From Aphrocallistes beatrix (Eukaryota > Porifera > Hexactinellida > Sceptrulophora > Aphrocallistidae), in assembly GCA_963281255.1 (NCBI GenBank), contig OY725493.1, positions 4,495,857 through 4,559,856 on the forward strand: DNA of 64,000 bases, written 5' to 3'. The notes under the pieces are model-generated. The model ran no database searches. It was given only the letters and a program-made list of their open reading frames with translations, and was not told where the DNA came from. The translations under genes were made by a program, and so were the position numbers. This document shows, piece by piece, positions 42,743 through 54,300 of the stretch (the first letter of the stretch is position 1; every line of letters starts with the position of its first letter).

Positions 42743-44233
42743 ATGGCCGAAATTATTCCTGAATCGCTATCTGAAAGAATAAAGGAATATTTATTCGTGA
42801 AAAATGAAGATGGAAATTACAGAGGTTGGAGAGGCGATTTACTGATGGGGAAAATATCGAAAATTGAGAAGAAGTTTTTATTCTGTTTTGTTTGTCAAGG
42901 ATTGCTTAGAGAAGCCTGTTTCTTTATTAATAACGCGAATAAACAGGAACTCAGATGTTCTGTCTGTCTCCCTAATAAGGATGTGATGGTTAAAAGGGCT
43001 AAGATTAACCAGGCATCAGTGAATGAGAAACATGTACGTAAGCATGATAGTACTATAATCGTAGAGTTTAGAAAATTATTATTGATTATTATTTGTTTTA
43101 TGTAAAAAGTATTTTTGTAGGTTCGTTGTCCTTTGCTAGAAAGAGGTTGCAAATGGAGTGATTCTATTTCTCAAGTTTTGTTCCATTTGAACGAATGTGA
43201 ATTCTTTGCTGTGGAGTGTCCACTAGGCTGCTTAACCGGAAAGGAAGGAAACGAGAAAATCGTCCCAATCGCACAGATAGAAAGAAGGTTCCTGGAAGAA
43301 CATCAGAAAGTTAGCTGTCCCATGAGACTGATAAACTGCGAGTCTTGCTACAGTCAAATCAAGGCCTGTGAGATCAATTACCATATTGCGAAATGTGAGG
43401 AATATGTTATCTTATGTCCTAACGCCTGTAGAGAAGGAGAAGATGTTTTTAAAATAAAAAGGAAACATCTCCCTTCTCATTTAGGAGAAGATTGTCCTCT
43501 ACAAGAAGTAGAGTGTCCTTACGCTGAGTACGGATGTAAAGAGAAGATGGAGAGGAGGTTAGTGGATCAACACGAGAAGGAATCTATTCACATGCATTTT
43601 AGAAACTCCATAATTAGACTGAGAGAGCAATCTAACCAAGTAAAATTGCTGGAAAGGGAAAAGTGTAGGATTGAAACGGAAATAGAGAAGGTCGAGGAAT
43701 ATTATTCGAATGAAATTTCACTGATCAAAAATTATCAAAAAAATAATGTATCAAATTTGAAGAAATTAATAGAGCTTCTCACAACGACATTAAAATATTC
43801 ACCTAAAGGATCATTAAATTGGAAAGTAACCGGAGTTCTTGATAAAATAAAGAATAAAGAGACAATATACTCGGAGCCATTCTTTGTAGGTCTCTATAAA
43901 TGTCAAAGTTCGATTGCATGGGACTACGAAGGTCGAGGTTATGTTGGCTGCTTCCTTCACATCCTGAAGGGAGATTGGGACGATAGGTTAACCTTTCCTT
44001 TCAAATGGAAATACACCTTCACTCTAATCAATCGCAGTACTAGCGCTCACCACTATGTCAGGTCTTGTCAAATCGATGAAGACGATTTGCGATTATTTCC
44101 TAGATGCTTCGAACAGCCGAAAGAATTCGGGAACAGTGGATTTGGAATGATAGAGTTTATATCTCATGAAGATATTCAGATGAAAGAATTTATGGAAAAC
44201 GATTTGATTTTACTTAAAATTAATATTGAATGA
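42743..44233 (+). CDS. TRAF-like gene 3 (half-RING, TRAF zinc fingers, MATH)
   Basis: Exons 42743-43033 and 43121-44233, with an 87-bp intron (GTACGT..TTTGTAG), phase 0, joining NEKH to VRCPLLERGC; 467 residues. Half-RING (CFVCQG..CSVCLP), TRAF zinc fingers, a coiled coil (about 258-305; KVEEYYSNEISLIKN and neighbours) and MATH (GSLNWKVTGVLDKI, YSEPFFVGLYKC, CFLHILKGDWDD, GNSGFGMIEFISH). Overall it is the most diverged of the three, yet about 100 bp (43456-43560) encoding the last zinc finger are almost identical to gene 1. A gene-conversion tract would explain that. Confidence 0.87.
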
Positions 44234-44426
44234 AAATTTTAACTCTTTCATGGCATTTTGATTTTATATATATGGCATTTTGATAATTTAAAATTTGAAA
44301 AAATTTTGTGGTTAATTAATGGTTGTTATATTTGTTATTTTGTTGCATCATGTTTGGCAAAGTGCCATTTGAAAAAAAAAATCTCACTTGTTTGTTTTTC
44401 AAGACATAACAGGACACCTTATAAAC

Positions 44427-44794
44427 CAGTGGTTCTTAACCTTATTTGCACGATTTCCCCCTTCCCTGATTTTCCCCTTTTATTTCTACTTTAATATCCA
44501 TTAGATAAATTTTCTTTACATTTTGTACTATTGGATTCAGATTGTTATTTATTTGTCTAGTTTTGTTTTCTATTCATCGAAATTTGGAATCCTGGAAGAA
44601 TAGATTGTAATTAGTAATTTGGTCGTAATTCTGGGGTTGAAAATAGGGTTTCATTCCTGAACAATTGCCGTAATCCTGAAATTTTACATTTTCTATCAGT
44701 ATCACTGTACAGTCTGTACTTTTTCTGAGAAATATTTTAACATCCTAGATCCTACACACTTCCCCTGAAATTTCTCCCCGGTTAAGAACCCCTG
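44427..44794. mobile_element. hAT MITE with exact 8-bp target duplication (368 bp)
   Basis: Starts CAGTGGTTCTTAACC and ends GGTTAAGAACCCCTG, imperfect terminal inverted repeats of hAT type. The exact 8-bp direct repeat TTATAAAC flanks it at 44419-44426 and 44795-44802. No transposase frame. The perfect duplication suggests a fairly recent insertion. Confidence 0.92.
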
Positions 44795-44860
44795 TTATAA
44801 ACAGATATGAAGGATAGCTACCATGATGGTGTTAATAGTAGTTAATTAATAAGTTATAAT

Positions 44861-44932
44861 CTATTTATAGCAAAGACCCCACACTTCTAAGGTTTCCCCG
44901 CCAAAAATGACTTAACCGGAAATGAGTTAGCA
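44861..44932 (+). repeat. CTATTTATAG repeat family, copy 2
   Basis: ctatttatag, then gacccc, 'ggtttccccgccaaaaatga' and cttaaccggaaatgagttagca. Lacks the left half of the hairpin seen in copies 1 and 3, so it is 5'-truncated or decayed. It lies 58 bp after the hAT MITE. Confidence 0.7.
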
Positions 44933-46033
44933 AAAATCTAGCGCCATTTAAGAGTTTTAACAGGATGCAGTACATGTGACCAAGTCTTCAACCAAAATTA
45001 CTTAATTAATTGTTATTAAGAGTCACAGGATGTCGCGTCTTTCCCCCATCTTTTAAGGTCGGATGGCGTGTCTTGCTTGGAGATCAAGCAAGTATCTCAA
45101 ATTGTAAATCAACCAAATACTGTTTCTTTGTAACAATCACAAATTAGAACTTATTTATATGATATGATATCCCGATGATGACAATGAACTCCTTGATCCC
45201 TAATTTCTTCTGAAGTTGAGGAGAAGATCGAAGATTATGAGAGCTGAGGGATTTATAGAGAAAAAATCTGTTTTTTGCTTGTCATTGAGGCTGGGCGAAT
45301 AAATCACTTTTTAGTCAGATATTACAAAAGGTCGTATTTCTGTTTTTGAGTAGATTTAGTACAGCTGCTTCTTTCGAAAGATGTATGGTATTGTCTAGTA
45401 TAAACGGCGAACGAAAATATACCCAAGTGCTTCCTTTAAAGTTTGTATTGTAGAGGGAAGGCAGGATACTAATTCTACAGTATTGAGCTATTATTGGAAT
45501 GGTACTGATGATTCGGCCATCCGGGCCTGAATGTGATCATAGTGATGCTACAAAAATATGATGTAACCCACATATGTATCCATCTCGAAATTGAAATCGT
45601 TAGGTGACGCGTGACTCGAAAATACATAATTCAATCCCGAATCAATGAATCGATGGTTTCATAAAGCAGAGTCGATTTAGAATTAGGATGTGTCATCTCT
45701 TGGAACATGAAAGCAACCCCTATCCCGTCTGAGAGGAGCTGGGAACTAGTTAATATTGGTAGTGATTGAAGACAATTTTCTATCTTTTAGGTTTATTACG
45801 GATTAAGTCAATAATGACGTCATGAATCACTGGTGGGTCATGAAGTCATTTGTTCCAAATATTCTAAAAATAGAACATCATCATAAATGTTTTCTTCTAA
45901 GGATCACAAACCGCCGCTTTTTACCAGGTGTGTTTCCAATAATTCTGGAGATTTTCAATAATTCAGGACAATCAAAGTGGAGGTTAAGTGCCCGTGTAAA
46001 TTATAAATTAATACTGATAATCCCGGGGACAAC

Positions 46034-46118
46034 TTAGGGTCATTTCTATTTATAGTAATGTCCCAAATTTCTATGGCTTCCCCACCCAAAATAACTTAAA
46101 CCGGAAATGAGTAAGCAT
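46034..46118 (+). repeat. CTATTTATAG repeat family, copy 3
   Basis: Hairpin agggtcattt / ctatttatag / aatgtccc, then 'ggcttccccacccaaaataa' and cttaaaccggaaatgagtaagca. Ends about 90 bp beyond the 3' end of the minus-strand ENO4 gene. Confidence 0.7.
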
Positions 46119-46209
46119 AATTAGTTTTTGCCGGGTAATACACGAGATTCGAGAGGATACATACATAGAATTACCATTTCAGGAGAGGTTGGTAGTAAGT
46201 ATTCGACTT

Positions 46210-47793
46210 TTACTTTTTATTGCTAGCAAAAAGTTGTGCCAAATGCGAGTTGACCTTCAGTTTATTATCTTTCCTTAACTCCTCTATTTCGAGCAATCGA
46301 GTGATAGAGAGACTGGTACCTTTGTCTCTAGGGGACCCGACCTGCATAAAACTCCCGTTCACTCCCGTAACTAGGTCGACAGGGAAACGACTTTGTGTTT
46401 CTGCATTTGCCTGGTGCTTGATGGCAAATCCCAAACCTTTCATATCTTCATTATCGCGACTTTTAGCACCGGATATCCATTCATTTAAAGGCATTTCAAG
46501 TTGTTTTGATAATACAAAGTTACCAGTTCCTCCATTTTCAGCTTCACTTTCCGCTTTTAAGTTCTCTCTCACCTTTTCTATTGTGTTTTTATTATTGACG
46601 AATAAGACAATTGAAGGGTGATTTTTGCTATAAATCGAATAGCCTGAATGATCTTGTTCATGGAATGGGTTGATTAGCCCTATTACGAGGTTGGAATGTG
46701 TGCGAGTAGCCTCGTTGTAATATTCCGTCAGCTCAGAACTCGACTTCCACTGTCCAGACGCAACCTCGTATTTATTCTTATCGCAATCCCATCTTTTATC
46801 TGCGTCTGCGTTCAGTATTACGAACACGTCTTCACCTAAACTCAGCTCTAGGCCCTTTCCAGCTTCACTAATTAAGTCATAACCTTGCTCCAGCTTATCA
46901 ATATTGTGGCGAATAGCACCATCAGTCATTGGAGGAGAAGCCATCTTGACAGATTGGCGAAGTTTGTCAAACAGGAGTTGTGCATACTTCAGACTGTCAA
47001 GAGTAGCGATATTTGGAGATATCGAGATGTAGTAATCAGCTAGCTTGCATTTCCCACCTGTCCCACTCAGGATGTGGTACATCGGGAGTGGTAAGGTGAA
47101 GTCTGATTGGGGAGGAGGAGTATCTCCTAAATTTAGCATTGAAATTACTTTGTAGAGGGGAAGTTGGGTTGAGTTAGAGAGACCGGATATCAGAGACTGC
47201 GACACAGCTAACATGAGGCTCGGTTTGAACCGTTCGATGGAGCATTCTGATAAACTATCCAGGCATTCTTCTATGTTACTCAATTGCTTTCCTTCTAAAA
47301 GCGTATTGATCTGTTGAGTCATGTCATCAGTAGAGAGCTTTTCTTTGCTGACTAAGGGAACATTTGCATCGAGTGAGTTAGGAGATTGTTCCATAGGCTC
47401 GCCAGCAGTAATCGCAGATTTCGATGTTGTCAAATTTGTTTTGAGATTTTCTTCAGTTGTATCATCTCGACTGAAATTCTCAGAGACAGTCGATTCTGCT
47501 ATCATCTCACACTCTCCTTTAATCTTCGCGAAAAGTGACACCTTAGTGGCTGGATCACAATTTGCATCAATGGTATGATCCACCTCGAAGTGGTGGATTG
47601 AAGGTGCCAACGCAAGAGAAGTTAAGGCACGTGCCATATACCCATTAACATCATCAGGTTTATCGATGATCATCTGATTGAGAAGTGTCTGCATTGTTTG
47701 GGCCACTTTTTGTTCATTGATATAGTTCATTGCATCGAGGCCCTGTTCCTTGCGCTCTTTTGCACGTCTGTTTACCTCACATTTGTCGCTCAT
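46210..47793 (-). CDS. ENO4: Enolase 4-like protein (sperm flagellar, probable pseudoenzyme)
   Basis: 527 residues, single exon. The N-terminal ~60 residues (GLDAMNYINEQKV..MQTLLNQMIIDKPDDVNGYMA, quoted in parts) form the DPY30/RII-like docking segment that distinguishes ENO4. The C-terminal half follows the enolase barrel: LGEDVFVILNADADKRWD, then NKYEVASGQWKSSSELTEYY, GLINPFHEQD, and a terminal LLEIEEL helix. In active enolases these places read 'aLDvAaSEf', 'sIEDPfd' and 'KvNQiGt'. Here the Asp and Glu metal ligands are Asn and Ile, and the catalytic Lys is Phe (FVNNKNT), so 2-phosphoglycerate turnover is unlikely. In mammals ENO4 acts in the sperm principal piece. Human ENO4 is longer (about 628). 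The gene is divergent from DNHD1. Confidence 0.82.
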   Translation of the reverse strand: MSDKCEVNRRAKERKEQGLDAMNYINEQKVAQTMQTLLNQMIIDKPDDVNGYMARALTSLALAPSIHHFEVDHTIDANCDPATKVSLFAKIKGECEMIAESTVSENFSRDDTTEENLKTNLTTSKSAITAGEPMEQSPNSLDANVPLVSKEKLSTDDMTQQINTLLEGKQLSNIEECLDSLSECSIERFKPSLMLAVSQSLISGLSNSTQLPLYKVISMLNLGDTPPPQSDFTLPLPMYHILSGTGGKCKLADYYISISPNIATLDSLKYAQLLFDKLRQSVKMASPPMTDGAIRHNIDKLEQGYDLISEAGKGLELSLGEDVFVILNADADKRWDCDKNKYEVASGQWKSSSELTEYYNEATRTHSNLVIGLINPFHEQDHSGYSIYSKNHPSIVLFVNNKNTIEKVRENLKAESEAENGGTGNFVLSKQLEMPLNEWISGAKSRDNEDMKGLGFAIKHQANAETQSRFPVDLVTGVNGSFMQVGSPRDKGTSLSITRLLEIEELRKDNKLKVNSHLAQLFASNKK

Positions 47794-48329
47794 CTGATTA
47801 TCTAGAATCTAATACCTGATTTACTTCGGTATTACAGTCGAATAAAGTTTTTCCTCTACGCCACTGTAAATATTGGCACCAAGGATGTCAAACATCCTAC
47901 ATTTCCTCAATACTGAATATGCACGACCGTAGGAAGCGGTGCGGCTGGTAATACCAGGCCATGCCCCATGGCCTTACCACTTTTTATAAACTGTATTAAT
48001 TCTATGGGCGATAAGGTGGATGAGCCGTACCACTTGATTAACATAACGGCAATGGCCTTACTTTTTATGAGCTTCTGACGGCAATGATATGTACGTATGT
48101 AGCAGGGTGGAAAGCAAATACCATATTTTATGAAAAGGTTCTTCGAAAACTTTTGAACTTACTTAGTATAGTAGAAAAATTACCCACATTGCTTATTTAC
48201 TGTAGCGTATTTTGTTTGACCACAAGTAACCACTAAAGCATCTCACTCGATGGTCATTAGGTTGTTTTTATCGAACGTTTAGTGAATTCGATTATTATTC
48301 TATGTTAGCTTACAAATCGAGTAAATAAA
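47794..48329. promoter_or_regulatory. Shared divergent promoter region of ENO4 and DNHD1
   Basis: The 536 bp between the two start codons must carry regulatory signals for both genes, whose mammalian relatives are expressed together in male germ cells. No other gene fits here. I looked for an RFX X-box (GTTGCCATGGCAAC-like) and found no convincing match; the best is 'gtcattaggttgtt' near 48251, with several mismatches. Bidirectional use is an inference from layout. Confidence 0.5.
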
Positions 48330-51300
48330 ATGGACGCCCGACACTGGTGGTTGGTCAATCGAGTCCAAGAAACCTTCCAGTTCGGCACTAACGACAGCCC
48401 GCTCCTCTACGAGCAGTTTCTCTCGGATGTCTCCCACATGCGAGAGATCAACAAATTCCTCTCGGCGGAGGACTCCAGGCTGCTCATCTTCTATGACGCT
48501 TTCTCCCAGGACTCTCCCACCTCACGAGAACTGTACGTCATCACGGAGCTGTTACCTTCCTCTCCAGTCTATCGGGACTCCAATGTCGCCGTGGTTTTCT
48601 TCCGGCCAGAGGTGGTGACCGAAGAGTTGGACTTGGCTACTCTAAAACAGGATGTAATGTGCCTTGAACTGAACCTCACCAACCTCAATGCTATGATAGC
48701 CTTGATCTCTGAATTGTATCTGCCTATGGTTGATCAAGAAGCAAAGATGCATCCAAATATCCCGTCAGAGAGAGTAGATGTTTACAGGAAGGAACTCAAT
48801 GGGCGTATGGCTGAGTTGAATTCTCAACTGCAGAAGACAGAGCCACAAATCAATATTCTGGCTTCCCAGCATCTGAATTTGCTGAGAGATCCTCAGTGGA
48901 AGAACTCTACTCTTCTTCAAGACATCTGCACTACCACTCTTCAAGACTGGCTCTCTACCATTCACTCACACCTGACTGATATAATCGACACTCCTTATAT
49001 GGACACAGAAAAGCTTAGCTCCCCTCTGGAAGAATTACGGAAGTGGACAGCGAGGCAGAAGCTATTCCTCTCTATTCTCAAGCAAATGCGTGGGTCAGAA
49101 GCAACGACTACAGTCAAGATAGCTTCTGCTGTCAAACCGGAGTTGGCGAATGCATGGTCGCGAATAGAAGCACAAGTCATCCTCGCTAATCACGTTGTGA
49201 AGAATAAACTTTCTTTTCTCAATTATTTCAACAAATTCTTCTCACCAATCTTGAGTGACTGCTCATCTGTCAAATGTTTGAATACCAAACTGACTGAACT
49301 TAACTCCGATCGGGATTACCTGACTAATTTTAAACTCCCAACTCAGCCCGGGTATATGGGCTACATCTACTACAAGCTAGTCTGCGAAGTCATTAGAATT
49401 TCCACCGGATTTTTACAAGTCGAGTATGTAAAATTTACTGGGCAAGCGAATTCAAATTCTTGGTTCTTCTTGAACACCAAGGATAAGTATCCTGGATTCT
49501 ATCTGATAATAGACGAGATTCTACGAATGGAAGAATATTTGATACATCATTTTGGATTATTGGAAGAAAGAGATCTCTTCCGAAAGGTTTCTTCTCCTTC
49601 AGTGAAAAGGGAATCAGGTTCTCTCCATGACTTCGCGACCAATCCAGTTGAAGACCAAGAGGCTTTTCTTGAATTCTCCAGCAAAGATACGCTACTATCT
49701 CCTCTCATTTCATTCACTAAGCACCTCCGATTATTGAACACTCTAGCCGATGGCATTCATAAACTGAGTTTGCTCTCCAACCAACTTGTGAGCTACCATT
49801 CTTCCACAGGTGTCGAGTGGATCAACAACCCCATCGTCCTGGCCACAGAAGATGGTGGGACTGAACCAACCCTGGAATTGGATCCCGAGTACATTCAAGA
49901 GAGTCCCTCTCTTAGTTCGAGGAAGAAAAGACCGATCGGCTCTGGTAAGATGGGTACGTTGCTGGAAGTAGATGAGGATACTCCGCAGACAATCTCCCTC
50001 CCTTCTCCACTTGATTCTCCCTCGGGTGGATCTAGTGAAAGCTCTCTCACAGACGCCAATAACTCGATTCGAATTTATTCAAATTTTTCACGACAAATTC
50101 AAACTTGGTTGAATGAGAATCTACAGTTTGCTAATGATAACTTCGCTGAAGGATGGAAATTCCTATTCGAACCTACTCAATCTCAATACGATTTATTCAA
50201 TGAATTGTTGAATCAAATTAGAGAGTCTTTTGAAATACTGAACTTGAATATCGGAGCAATGTTCGATGAGATCACTGATTCTCAATTCTGTTTGATAGAA
50301 CAACTGAAATTGGTTCACATATTCAGTGGATGGGCAGATACAGAGAAAGCGGATCAGTTTAGGAAGCGTTACGTCACTAGCGCTTTCACTCAATTTGAAG
50401 ACAAAATGATTTCGCTTGAAAAAAAGTTTCTTGAGCACAAAACTATACCTTGCAGGCTAATTGATATATCGAGTGTTTCTGAGTCCATTCGGTGGTCCAG
50501 GCTACTTCTAGGCAAACTGGAAGAACCAATGCGAGAGTTATCGAAATATGAATCAATATTGAAGAATCCAGAGAATTTTGAGAATTTTAAAAAGTACGAG
50601 ACTTTCCGATCTGATTTAAGACAATATGAGAAAGTTTGGTTCAAATTTAGTTTGGACGCCGTTAAAGAGATCTCTAAACAACAACAGAACAAGTTGCTCC
50701 TACTCCCTCAAGAGGGTGAGCTTATTCTGATCAATCTCAATCCGATCATATTTGCAGCTATCCGTGAACTGAAGTCTCTCACAAAACTAGGAATCAACCT
50801 TCCTCCGAAAACCACAGAATTGATTTTCAACGAACAACGTTTGAAACGAAGTTTCGACACTCTAACTCAACTTAAATATGACTTTACTAAGATTTATTCA
50901 AAACTTCCAGAGCATCTAATTTCACTGTATGAGCCTAACGTCAAGCTCTTCTTGAAGTCGTTGCAGCATGGGTGGACACATCTTACTTGGAACAGTATTA
51001 ATCTGGACATTTTCTTTGAAGGAGCTAGCAGGGAACTGAGCAAATTGAGAACCTCCGTATTAGAAGTATTAGACGATATAACCCAAGCGGAGAAGGCTTT
51101 TCAAACAAATATGCAGTCTCTACCTACACTTCTATCCAGTGTAGTCACCACTGAATCTAGTCTAACCATCGACCAATACCAATCTCTAATTACGAGCTTC
51201 ATATCCACTGCCAAATCAAGACTCGATAATACAATGCAATCCTTTCATTCCGTCATTTGCAGATCGTTTCTGAAGATACGGGATTGCTATGCAGAGTATG

Positions 51301-54300
51301 AGAGTCATTCGAAACACGAACTATTCGAAATATTCAATCTAAAATTAGACGACACTTCTCTACTCTTCGTAGGGTTGAAGTATTTTCTTCAACATTATGT
51401 TTACTGGTCTCAAGATATCGTTGCTAACTGGATCACGTCCCAATTTAAGCAGTTTTCAAGTATTATTCCTTCCAGCTTATGTCACCCTCATCAGCTAGAC
51501 AAACTAGAGAAAGTTCTATCTGATCTTCACATCGAACCGACGAGTCCCTCTCTACCGATTCTTCATAAATTCATCACAGCCTCAGATTTTAACAAATTTG
51601 TGAAGCTATTTACTAAGAATAAACTTCGTATATCTTGTGAGTTTATATATGAAGTGCCCTTTGTCATCTCTGCACCTTCATATGAATCTATTTCCGAGAT
51701 AGTTCTTACATGTTTTGACCAGCTAGTTTCTCTCTCATCTCTTACAAACACTCGACTCCTAGTTGAATCTGAGAAGATCTCACTCATCAATGCGAAACTA
51801 TGTCAAGATGCTAATTGCTTTAGATCTGAAATTGAATCTCGATTGATGGAGTTGAGCTTACCGTTACGTCACCTCTTCAACTTTTTCCAGAATTTTAACT
51901 CCATCTGGCGTGGAGAGCTCCACCAGTCGTATGAACAAGTTCGCACGCACTCAGACTATTTGCACCTCTCTGCCAATATTGTTCACTCACTCTTTGATAT
52001 TTTGGTTTATTTGCGTGCAATGCCATCTAACTTCAACATAGGAATACTCAAGGTTTCCCTAGCTCCTATTCAAATGTCGCTGTGCACCCTTATCGAATTG
52101 TGGAAAAATAAATTCAGTGCGTTTTTATTGGATAGTTTTGAGACCATGCTGAATAATGCGATAGAAGAAAGAGAGAAGTTTTATACACTTTTAGACAAGA
52201 AAGTTGAGGATATTTCTGATCTCGATACCGTATTGAAGAATCTACGTTATGTTTTTAACCTAGAATTTTCCATAGAAAGTACCTTCTACCAGATTGATAG
52301 TAGTTACCAATTACTGGATTCCTATGAAGTTTCAATTAAGAGAGCTTATCTCGATGAAGTGAATGCTCTACGGACAAATTGGCAATCAATCCTAACCCTC
52401 GCGCATGATCTACAAGAGCACTACTTGGAAAAGAACAAACTGATGTATGAACGCGATATTGAGAAGGCAGTCAAGAGTTTCCAAATCCAAACGATTCAAC
52501 TTTCTAACGAGTTTGACGCAAAAGGGCCATACGTTCCAGGCATTGATCCTAAAACGGCCATGTCTCGGCTAAATACTTTTTCCGAAAAATTTCAAGAATT
52601 TTTTGAGAAAAAGGAGCTCTTATCCTCTCTGCAAAGCACCTATTTTATGCCAATATCGACGTACTCTGACCTGGATAGAGTAGGAGATGAAATTGAAATT
52701 TTGAAACAGCTGTATGCACTTTATGAAAACTTTTGTAATTTTGAGAAGGAGATCCAATCTCAAGCTTGGTCGCATATACAGTTCGATCAATGCCAGAAAC
52801 AGGTCCTGCAATTTAACGAAACTTTCTTGCTACTAAATCCTTCTCTCTGTAAGTGGGAAGCCTACCAGAATATCCATGGTAAAATCAATTTTTCCTTGGA
52901 AGTGATACCTATTTTGAAAAAACTTCAAGACCCAACCATTAAAAATAGACATTGGCTCCAGTTAATGGCACTTGAATCCAAGAGTTTACCTGTGAACTAT
53001 CAAATAGTGACGCTTGATAAGATCCTTCAACTCAATCCAGTACAGAACGCCTCTAGTATTAATGAGATTTGCAAGAAGGCATCTGAAGAATTTGAAGTCG
53101 AGAAAAAGTTGAACACAATATCGTTCGAATGGTCAGATCAAGTGTTCACATTAATTTATGCACAAGAAGGCATTCCTTATGTGTGTTTAGATTCAATTTC
53201 AAAATTGCATCAACTTTTAAATAATCACTATGTCATACTCACACTTATTCTCAACTCCCCTTCTATAAGTCATTTTCTGGACATAGGAAGAAAGCTTTCT
53301 GCGCAGGTCAAGTCGATTGAGCAGTTCTTGAACAATTTGACATACTCGCAAACTTTAGCTTTCCAACTAGAAAATGTTTTCTTGAATAAAGGTGATTTCT
53401 CTGATTCAGCGATATTTGATGATTCTCAAATACATTTCGTAACAGCCTTCAACAAATGGAAGAAGTTTTTGAAAAAGATAGACCAGAATAGCATTGTATC
53501 CTGCAGTTGTGTGGATGATCAGCTCTCCGACCAACTTCTGAGTATTATAAAGGAATTCGAGACTTGTAAATTTTCACTTGATGAATTCATAGATGTGCTA
53601 CGTACTTCCTTTCCTTTCCTTTATTTCCTCTCGGACAATGATATACTAGATATGCTGAAGGATCATTCAAACCCTGATGCCCTCGTGCCTCATATCAAGC
53701 AATTTTTCCCTGAACTTTCTAGGTTTATCTATAAAACGAAATCGCGAAAAAGTAGTATTAGCTCAGCTAAATCTGAAAAATCTGAAACGGTTACCAAATA
53801 CATTGGCGGATTTATTTCTACGATTGGCGAAGAAATTGACTTTGAGAGATGGATCCCTATTTGTAGAGATTCTTACCACACTCTTAACGAGGTAATCTTA
53901 GAAACTCGGAACACATTACAAGTCAAATTTTCTGACCTTTTGAGAGAGAGTAAAATGAAGAAGGTTCCCAACGCAGAGTATGAATTATTCATCATTGAAT
54001 GGCAGTCAATTCCACTGCAAGTAGCTAGCGTGTACCTACATTCGATTTGGACTAAAAATGTAGAAGAAGCTATCATAAATTTTCGTTCTCACAAAAATGC
54101 CCTAACAGAAGCTACTAAAATATTCATTGGTTACGTCCATCGTCTACAGGAACTGGTTACTAATCCACATGCGACCAGATCATCTTCCTATCTTCGTAAC
54201 AAGCTCGAATACATCGTGTTTTTTGCGCTATGGCTAAAAGATATAAATGACGAGTTAGCCGACCGTAAACTAAGAGATATATCTGACTTCGAATGGCAGA

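Larger units (their letters stand above)
44234..46209. other. 2 kb repeat-rich spacer without a gene
   Basis: Separates the TRAF-like array from ENO4. Contains one complete hAT MITE (44427-44794) and two copies of the CTATTTATAG family (44861-44932 and 46034-46118). Other open frames are short and unlike proteins. Confidence 0.5.

Noticed and set aside
44258-44494. 78-codon frame after TRAF-like gene 3
   Set aside because: Overlaps the start of a hAT MITE and is hydrophobic AT-driven sequence; no start context or homology.
47794-48329. RFX X-box in the ENO4/DNHD1 promoter
   Set aside because: Only a weak partial match (near 48251) was seen; too many mismatches to annotate as a site.
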